DNA of 64,000 bases, taken from positions 6,945,122 to 7,009,121 of the forward strand of contig NC_132891.1 in the NCBI RefSeq assembly GCF_030463535.1. Reading direction: 5' to 3'. The first letter of the stretch is position 1, and the number at the start of each line of letters is the position of its first letter. Below are positions 57,936 through 64,000 of this stretch, piece after piece. A program made the translations under genes and the position numbers. Under the pieces are notes generated by a model. The model made no database searches, was not told the DNA's origin, and worked only from the letters and a program-made list of their open reading frames with translations. Source of the DNA: Salminus brasiliensis. Its lineage: Eukaryota > Chordata > Actinopteri > Characiformes > Bryconidae.

Positions 57936-60900
57936 CAATGTCACTGACCCCAGTCAAAGACCTTAGATGGAAGTCTATTCACTTGGCGGCCATTCTTACA
58001 ACGCCACCAGACAGTTATTTCCAGTCACACAAGACCAGACTCCCATTTCTATGAATGGAGAGAGACCAAAATACTGGAAACTGACAAAAACCTCATTAAC
58101 AGTTCATAGCGTTTGTCAGCACTGTAATGCAGATCGCCACATCGACTGGGGGGAGGGCACAATATCATTGACCCTCCTCCACTTGTGGAAGAACCTGCAA
58201 GCTGATTTGCTCTTTTTGTTGAGCGTTACATTCATATTTTAACCATTTATAGCATCTCTGGTCCACTACAGCGAGTATCAGGTGAGCTAGCAAACACCTA
58301 CACAGTGCAGTTCTACATGCACAGGAATTCACAGAGTCACAGGAATTTGCAGCGAGTGTCTGGAGTTCGACAGCATTTTAAATGTGGTTGACTCCAAAAA
58401 GCAGAGAACATTTCATCTTCAGAGATGATTGCAGAAACATTAGAGAAGCCCTGCATGATGGTGCAATACCAAGTTGGGCTGGACAGGTTAATGTAGCATC
58501 CAGCCTCCCCCTCAGTCCGTATCAGCTATTGCAAGCATGCCAAAAAAGGATCAGCGATCAGCATCAGCCTCAAAACCACAGATCAGGCCATCTATAATAA
58601 ACAATATACTCTCATAATCATAATAAAACTTTTCAATCCATTTCTCCCTTTAGATTTGATCCACATTTTGGTAACAAAAGACATTCTGGGGATTCATTTT
58701 ATTGGTAAATATGAATTAGTTTTAGTTATGTCCTCATTCTTGATGTTCTACAGCTTTCTTACACTCTTAAAAATAAAGGTGCTACAAATGGCTCTTTGAG
58801 CGATGCCATACAAGAAGCACATGCTGTCATATGAGTGTAAAGAACATTAAAATTGGTAAAGAAGCTTTACATCGAGTAGAATGTACTGTGAAAAGTGAAA
58901 ACTCTGAATATGCTCTAAAACTAATTACAGTTAAATGTACTACATCAACACTGCTGCTGTCAAAAGGAGGAAAGCTGAATGACTTAATTGCTTATGTTGT
59001 GTTGAATAAACCACAAACATGGTAACGGGTGCATCTCTATTAAAAATCAATACTGCGTTTCTGAGAATCGATACAATATTGCAAAACAGTATTGCAACAC
59101 TCAAGCGTATCAATGTTTCCTTACACCCCTAGAGCTGACTGCCACTAACCCTGCTTTACCGACCCACAGACGTCTGCAAATTCTGCACTTACAGCCAAGA
59201 GTAATGTCCACAATCTGTACTGCCTTTCCCACAACACCCTACTGTAAGACAAAGAGGCCTCAAACCTGCACACTAATGCGGTGTGTGTACTTGAAAAAGA
59301 GACTGAGGTTTAACAGGGGTGTGTCATGGGGGCCACTGCTTATTTCCATGGTTAAGGACTTATGTCCTACATTTTTTTAAATGTATTTGATCAATGTCAT
59401 AAGAGTCAGAATCCAATTTTACATAACCATTTTCCCACCTATCTATTAAACTAGCTGTTTCTGTAACTGCGCCTTTAAGAGTTAAGGATAGGAGATAAAT
59501 GAGCTCGGTTCTGATTGGCTGTCCTGCACTGCACCTCAATCAAAAAGCCCTCAGATGGATAACAGTGACCAGAGCAGCAATATAAATGGGTGGGGCTAAA
59601 CTGTGGAAGGCTGAATTGGCAGAGATCTGTAAAATAGTTGGTTCTTGTGGCAGTTGTTTTTTTATCTTAGTGTCCACACAGACTGTTTTATTAAAAAATA
59701 ACCGAGCTCTGCATAAGAGTACCGGCCAACCGAGTAAGGCTTTAAAGGGACTGCAGCATGCAAAAATGATCTCCAAAACACATCCTTAATCCATACAGCC
59801 TAAATCAGCAACTTAGCTATAAAAACAAACTGACAGTGTTGTGATTTCACAAAGCCAGTGTATTTTTAGGTCCGCTTATTCGGCCTACAGCAGTTTAGGC
59901 CCACCTATTCATGCTGTAAGGAGCACCTCAGCCATGCTTTTTAAACAAAACACAGAGCAGCCAATCAGAATCAGTTCATTTACATATACCAGCCTTAAAG
60001 GCACGGTAACAAAAACAGCAGGTTTTTACAGTAATGGATTAAGAGGTGTTTGAAAATGATTATGAAAATACCGAGAGAGAGACAGAGAGAGAGAGAGCGA
60101 GAGAATGACAGAGAGGGGAAGAGGAAAGATAGAGAGACAGAGAAAAGAGAAGAGAGAGAGAGCAAGAAAAAGAAGAAAAATAGATTTGATAGGTTGATAG
60201 AGTTTTCTGTCATAACGACTACTGCAAATAAATGAATATACATTTTATAATAATAATAATAATTATTAATATTATTATTATTATTCTTAATAATAATATA
60301 TGTATGTTTTCATTGCTTTATTGCTACTACAGAACCTTAGCAACAGTATTTGCTGTTAGATAACAACCTTCATAATTTTATGTTTATTGATTTTATTTAT
60401 TGATTTTTAATGGTCAGCTGTCATTTACACTGTGTGGCCATTTGACAATAAAAGGGGCATAAAAACGTCAACATTTACAAGAAGTGTTGGCCGTATATAA
60501 AGACTGGACTAAAAAAAGAACAGGACTAATATTACACTTGATATCTTTGTCCCTGTTCAGAAAGGGAGTTTTTGGAGGCTGACAGTAATTCAGACACAAG
60601 TTCAGGGTTTCGGGCTGAGTCGGCAGAGTGAGTGGTCTCTCCACTTTCATTTGCTGTTTAAGAACAGGAACAAGTGAGGGGGTGGTCTGGCTTTTGTTTG
60701 GGGTGAGAAAAGAGAGTACCCAGTACATCCTGTCAGCTTTATCTCCCGCTAACATAAGGAGACCGCGCACACAGTATATAATAGATGCTGCATCTTGACA
60801 GTTTTTAAATGAACCGTGCAGTTGTGGTGTAAAGAGCCAAACACACAGCAACAGCAACGCGCTTGGCTAACTGGCTAGTGTGAGATTAGGCTTGCCGGGC

Positions 60901-61206
60901 TGAAAAACACACATCTCAAACAGGATTATATATCATTATTTATATTATTCTTTTATATCTCAGGATTTTATTTTTTCAGCAGGATGGACTGGAGTTATCA
61001 TTTAACCATTTGATAGTGAGTCGCAAAATGCGAAACTGAAATTTCTGTCAAATTTTCTTTAGGAAAGATTCAGCTAAAGAGCGTCAAACGTTTAAAGGAC
61101 CAACTTCACCCAAACCTGAAAAACTAAAATTTGGAATTAAAAAAAATTGATGTGGTTCTAAAACAGGGAAACAATTTTAATCCAAACACGGACAATAAGC
61201 TTTAAA
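57936..61206. other. Sequence upstream of the first coding stat6 exon
   Basis: No gene is recognised. A non-coding 5' exon of stat6 should lie here or beyond the window. A 129-codon minus-strand frame at 60468-60857 has no known motif. A GA-rich tract is listed separately, and a (TAA)/(TTA)-rich stretch lies at 60250-60300. Confidence 0.45.
60067..60170. repeat. GA-rich purine microsatellite
   Basis: Mostly GAGA, GACAGA and GAAAGA repeats on the plus strand. It is a long homopurine tract. Confidence 0.9.
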
Positions 61207-61535
61207 TTCACTGTTTTGGACAAAAGTGTTGGGACACCTGCTCATTCATTATTTCTAAAAATTTCTGATTAAAAAAGAGTTTATTCTGCTTTTGCTGGAG
61301 TAACGGTCTCTACTGTTCAGAGAAGAGCCCGACCTATTCTTAAAAGTATTGGATGGAGAACCACCATTATTCCAGAGAACACAGTTCTTCCACTGCTCCA
61401 CAGCTCAATGCTTTGTGCTTCATACCCCTCTAGTCCACGCCTGGCATTAGACAGCATGGAGCCAATAGGTTCATGTTTATCTGCTCCAGATGGTGCTACT
61501 TTATTGGCTATACTTCTCTACATTGACTAGACATG

Positions 61536-61569
<34 letters not shown>

Positions 61570-61657
61570 ATTTGCACATCTGTGTCAGCAATGGGTGTGA
61601 CTTAAATTAACTGAACACATGCATTTGAAGGGATGTCAAAAAACTTGGACATGTAGC

Positions 61658-61665
<8 letters not shown>
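61207..61665 (-). mobile_element. Tc1-like MITE, reverse orientation
   Basis: TTTTGGACAAAAGTGTTGGG to AAAACTTGGACATGTAGCGT with the family interior reversed (CACAGCTCAATGC, CTAGTCCACGCCTGGCATTA). It contains an internal (GT)n at 61535-61568 and is followed by (TA)n at 61659-61696. Confidence 0.82.
61535..61568. repeat. (GT)n microsatellite inside a MITE
   Basis: About 17 GT dinucleotides at the position where the copy at 31272 carries (CA)n in opposite orientation, so the microsatellite seed belongs to the element. Confidence 0.93.

Positions 61666-61696
<31 letters not shown>
61659..61696. repeat. (TA)n microsatellite at MITE end
   Basis: About 18 TA dinucleotides directly after the MITE terminus, where a TA target site would be. 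Confidence 0.95.
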
Positions 61697-61699
<3 letters not shown>

Positions 61700-61705
<6 letters not shown>

Positions 61706-64000
61706 CAGTCTTAAGGGTTATGGATCCTAATCCTAATGCATAAAAACATGGAACTGACGTTAATGAACCTCAGACAAAACAAGAATATAGAAGGAAGTGT
61801 AAAATATGGGCCTTTAACTGCAACAGTGCTGGTGTAGGCTTGATGTAGGTACAACCGTGTTCCAGAACAATCTAGAAGCAAATACAATCAGACAGCACCT
61901 GTGCACCTGAAATATCAGCCCTTTAATAGCTTTAATATCAAAGAGACACACTTGTCTAAAGCCAGGAAGCTCTAGTTTGGCACATAGCTCTGATCTACAT
62001 CGGCTCTGTGACACGGCACTAATGCCTGCAGCCCATTAAAGCCAAAACACTAAAGGGTGTGTCTCTGTGAGTCACGAAGAAAAGCCTTAACAGGCTCAAC
62101 TCGGCTGGGGAGTTCCAACCTTCAGAGTGAGAAGGTACAGTAATCTCTATTTCTTTCCTTTTCTTTCTTTTTTTTACATTTCTGTCTGTACTGTACATGA
62201 ATCACAGCAAACATCCTTGATTTTGACACCAGCAAGCATCAACACATCGTCTGTGTTCAAAAGAAGTACTAATAATGAAAGTGACAAACCCGGCCTGCTT
62301 TGTTGTAGACTGTACTATAAGAAAAACACAGAGAGGAGAAGTTCTGAGGTCACTGGTCCAGGACACAATTCCCTCAGACCCACAGTCACTTAATGGACCA
62401 GGAGCTTCCCCAAAATTACCAAATATAGCAAATAATAAACAAACTGATGAAGAATGTAAGAAAACAACAAGCAAATTCTCTGAATCTTTCTCAAAAAGGG
62501 ATTCACAGCTCAAAATGTAACAAGTGCAAAAGAACTTGATCTCCCCCCCGTTGACCAGCAGGGGAAACTAGCATTTCCAGTCAGAAACTGAACCATTTAT
62601 TAAAGTTGAAATATAATCATGAAAATGAGGAAATAAAACTGTCAAATTTAACCATTTCCATTTTATAGCTCAACAAAGAAAAAAAAAAAAAAGGCCCCTA
62701 CCTTACCCGGCTACCTAGTGCATCAGTCTGTCATTGAAAGTAAGTAATTAAGTCCAGTCTTGGTCTTCAAACAGGGTTCAAACAGCTGTGTACTACAAAA
62801 TAAAAAAAAAAACAACTCTACCAATGTACGTTAAAGGACTAGTTTGGTGAAAAATCAGATAACATCATTTATCACTGACCCCAGATGCAGTCGATCAACC
62901 AAAACGTGTTTGGTATCTGAGGTGCGATTCTTTACTTTACAACAGGAAGTGCTAGGCTAACGACGCTAGAAAACACTGGACCTCAACTGTCACCGTTATC
63001 TTCTTAGTAAACACACGCCCGAATCTTAGTTCAATTACTTCAAAATTATGCAAAAGCTAACAAAACAAGTCAGAAGAGAAAAATAGGTGATAAAATGACG
63101 TGGCCAGGCCTTATTTGGCATATGTATCTTAATAATTTCACAGCGTTAATATAATCTATAGCTACAGCTGAAGTGATCTGATGGTAAAGCTGTAGTAGTA
63201 GCTGCCGTGGTAGAATTGAAGGTTCTACCAGTAAAATGATTTTACGGTGCCACTAAGACTAGACGCCAGAAATGAGTAGTGCTGAAAGTGAGTATATTTA
63301 CTGACCACAGCAGACCGCAGACCTGGACGTTAATAACGTGCATTGACAATTTCATTTCAACAGCCTATCAGCTGTCTAGATTTTGAAACAAGGATTCTTA
63401 TTACTGGGTTAGTGACACAGGACTTAAGGCTGACTACTCAGGTATTCAAATTTGATTTTGAGTGTAGAACTCAATGAAATTAGTATTAGTAGTATTGATC
63501 AGAGTCATTAAGTTGTTGTATTCCAATTCCCAGCCATAACATATTTGTTGGAATCAAAATGACCATAACACCCTAAAACATACACACTTTCAAGTGTCAT
63601 TGCAGGTGAAGAAAACCAGGACAGACAGAACACAAAGTAACACACAAAAGGCCATAGAAACCTCCAGTGACTCCTGTTTTACCCATACTTAGAGCTAAGG
63701 ACTCATTACAGCACATGTGAGTCAGTCATGTGAGACAGAGCTGGGCACGACCTCAACATTTGGGGGATTTTTTCCCTACATCGTTAAAAAGCAGTTTATT
63801 AATAACTTCTGAACACAAGCGACGTGCAACCCTCTAGTACGCTCTCAGAAGTGAAGCACTGAAAGTGATGTGAGTCAAAATGTTACAACCTACCCTATAG
63901 GTGGGGTTAAATGCAAGAGACATGGACAAGCTGTAACAGTAGAGCTGAAACAGTAGCCAACAATCGGACAGGCCTGTTCATTCAGAATAAAAAATACATG
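61700..64000. other. Unannotated right flank
   Basis: No coding exon with splice support, RNA gene or clear transposon is recognised. An open frame at 62275-62520 on the plus strand has no known motif. Short poly-A runs occur near 62680 and 62800. Confidence 0.45.

Noticed and set aside
60468-60857. 129-codon minus-strand frame
   Set aside because: No domain, signal or splice support; consistent with chance in non-coding DNA. It is a possible location for a stat6 5' exon, but nothing proves it.
62275-62520. 81-codon plus-strand frame with Ser/Lys-rich end
   Set aside because: No motif could be identified; too short to support as a gene.

Overview
This window is nuclear DNA of a ray-finned (teleost) fish. 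It has vertebrate split genes with GT-AG introns, dense short DNA transposons and tRNA-derived SINEs, and three neighbouring genes whose human orthologues all lie at 12q13 (PTGES3, MIP, STAT6). The species cannot be named from the sequence alone. No bacterial, viral or CRISPR features were seen.

Layout. 1-716 is AT-rich intergenic DNA. 717-2640 is a large 20-21 bp minisatellite with a recent internal duplication. It ends next to the GC-rich promoter and 5' UTR of ptges3 (p23, the Hsp90 co-chaperone; 8 coding exons, 2990-5492, +, 159 aa). 5493-11435 holds the ptges3 3' UTR, a MITE copy and a LINE reverse-transcriptase scrap. mip (aquaporin-0, lens water channel; 4 exons, 11874-13421, +, 263 aa) follows. 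14.3-17.7 kb is repeat-rich intergenic DNA. From about 17.7 kb to 57 kb, stat6 runs on the minus strand, tail to tail with mip. I could assemble 20 coding exons (56925 down to 20374) by matching splice sites and reading phase, giving an unbroken 753-aa STAT6. From 57 kb to the end lies sequence upstream of the first coding exon, probably the leading intron or promoter region, with transposons but no gene I can support.

The genes have unrelated jobs: protein folding, lens water transport and IL-4/IL-13-type signalling. Their adjacency reflects conserved synteny, not a shared pathway. Most of the window is introns filled by transposon-derived repeats, including more than ten copies of one Tc1-like MITE family.

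The most unusual structure lies in stat6 introns 15-16 (22.7-26.3 kb). It is a diverged array whose core, TTCTAGAAnnTTC, exactly fits the heat-shock element consensus TTCnnGAAnnTTC. I count about twenty exact three-box matches, one uninterrupted six-box site and a 42-bp-arm palindrome. Other points of interest are a GC-AG intron in stat6, a short stat6 transactivation tail, altered pore-gate and phosphorylation residues in mip, and two promoter-like clusters inside stat6 introns. All functional readings of these are inference.
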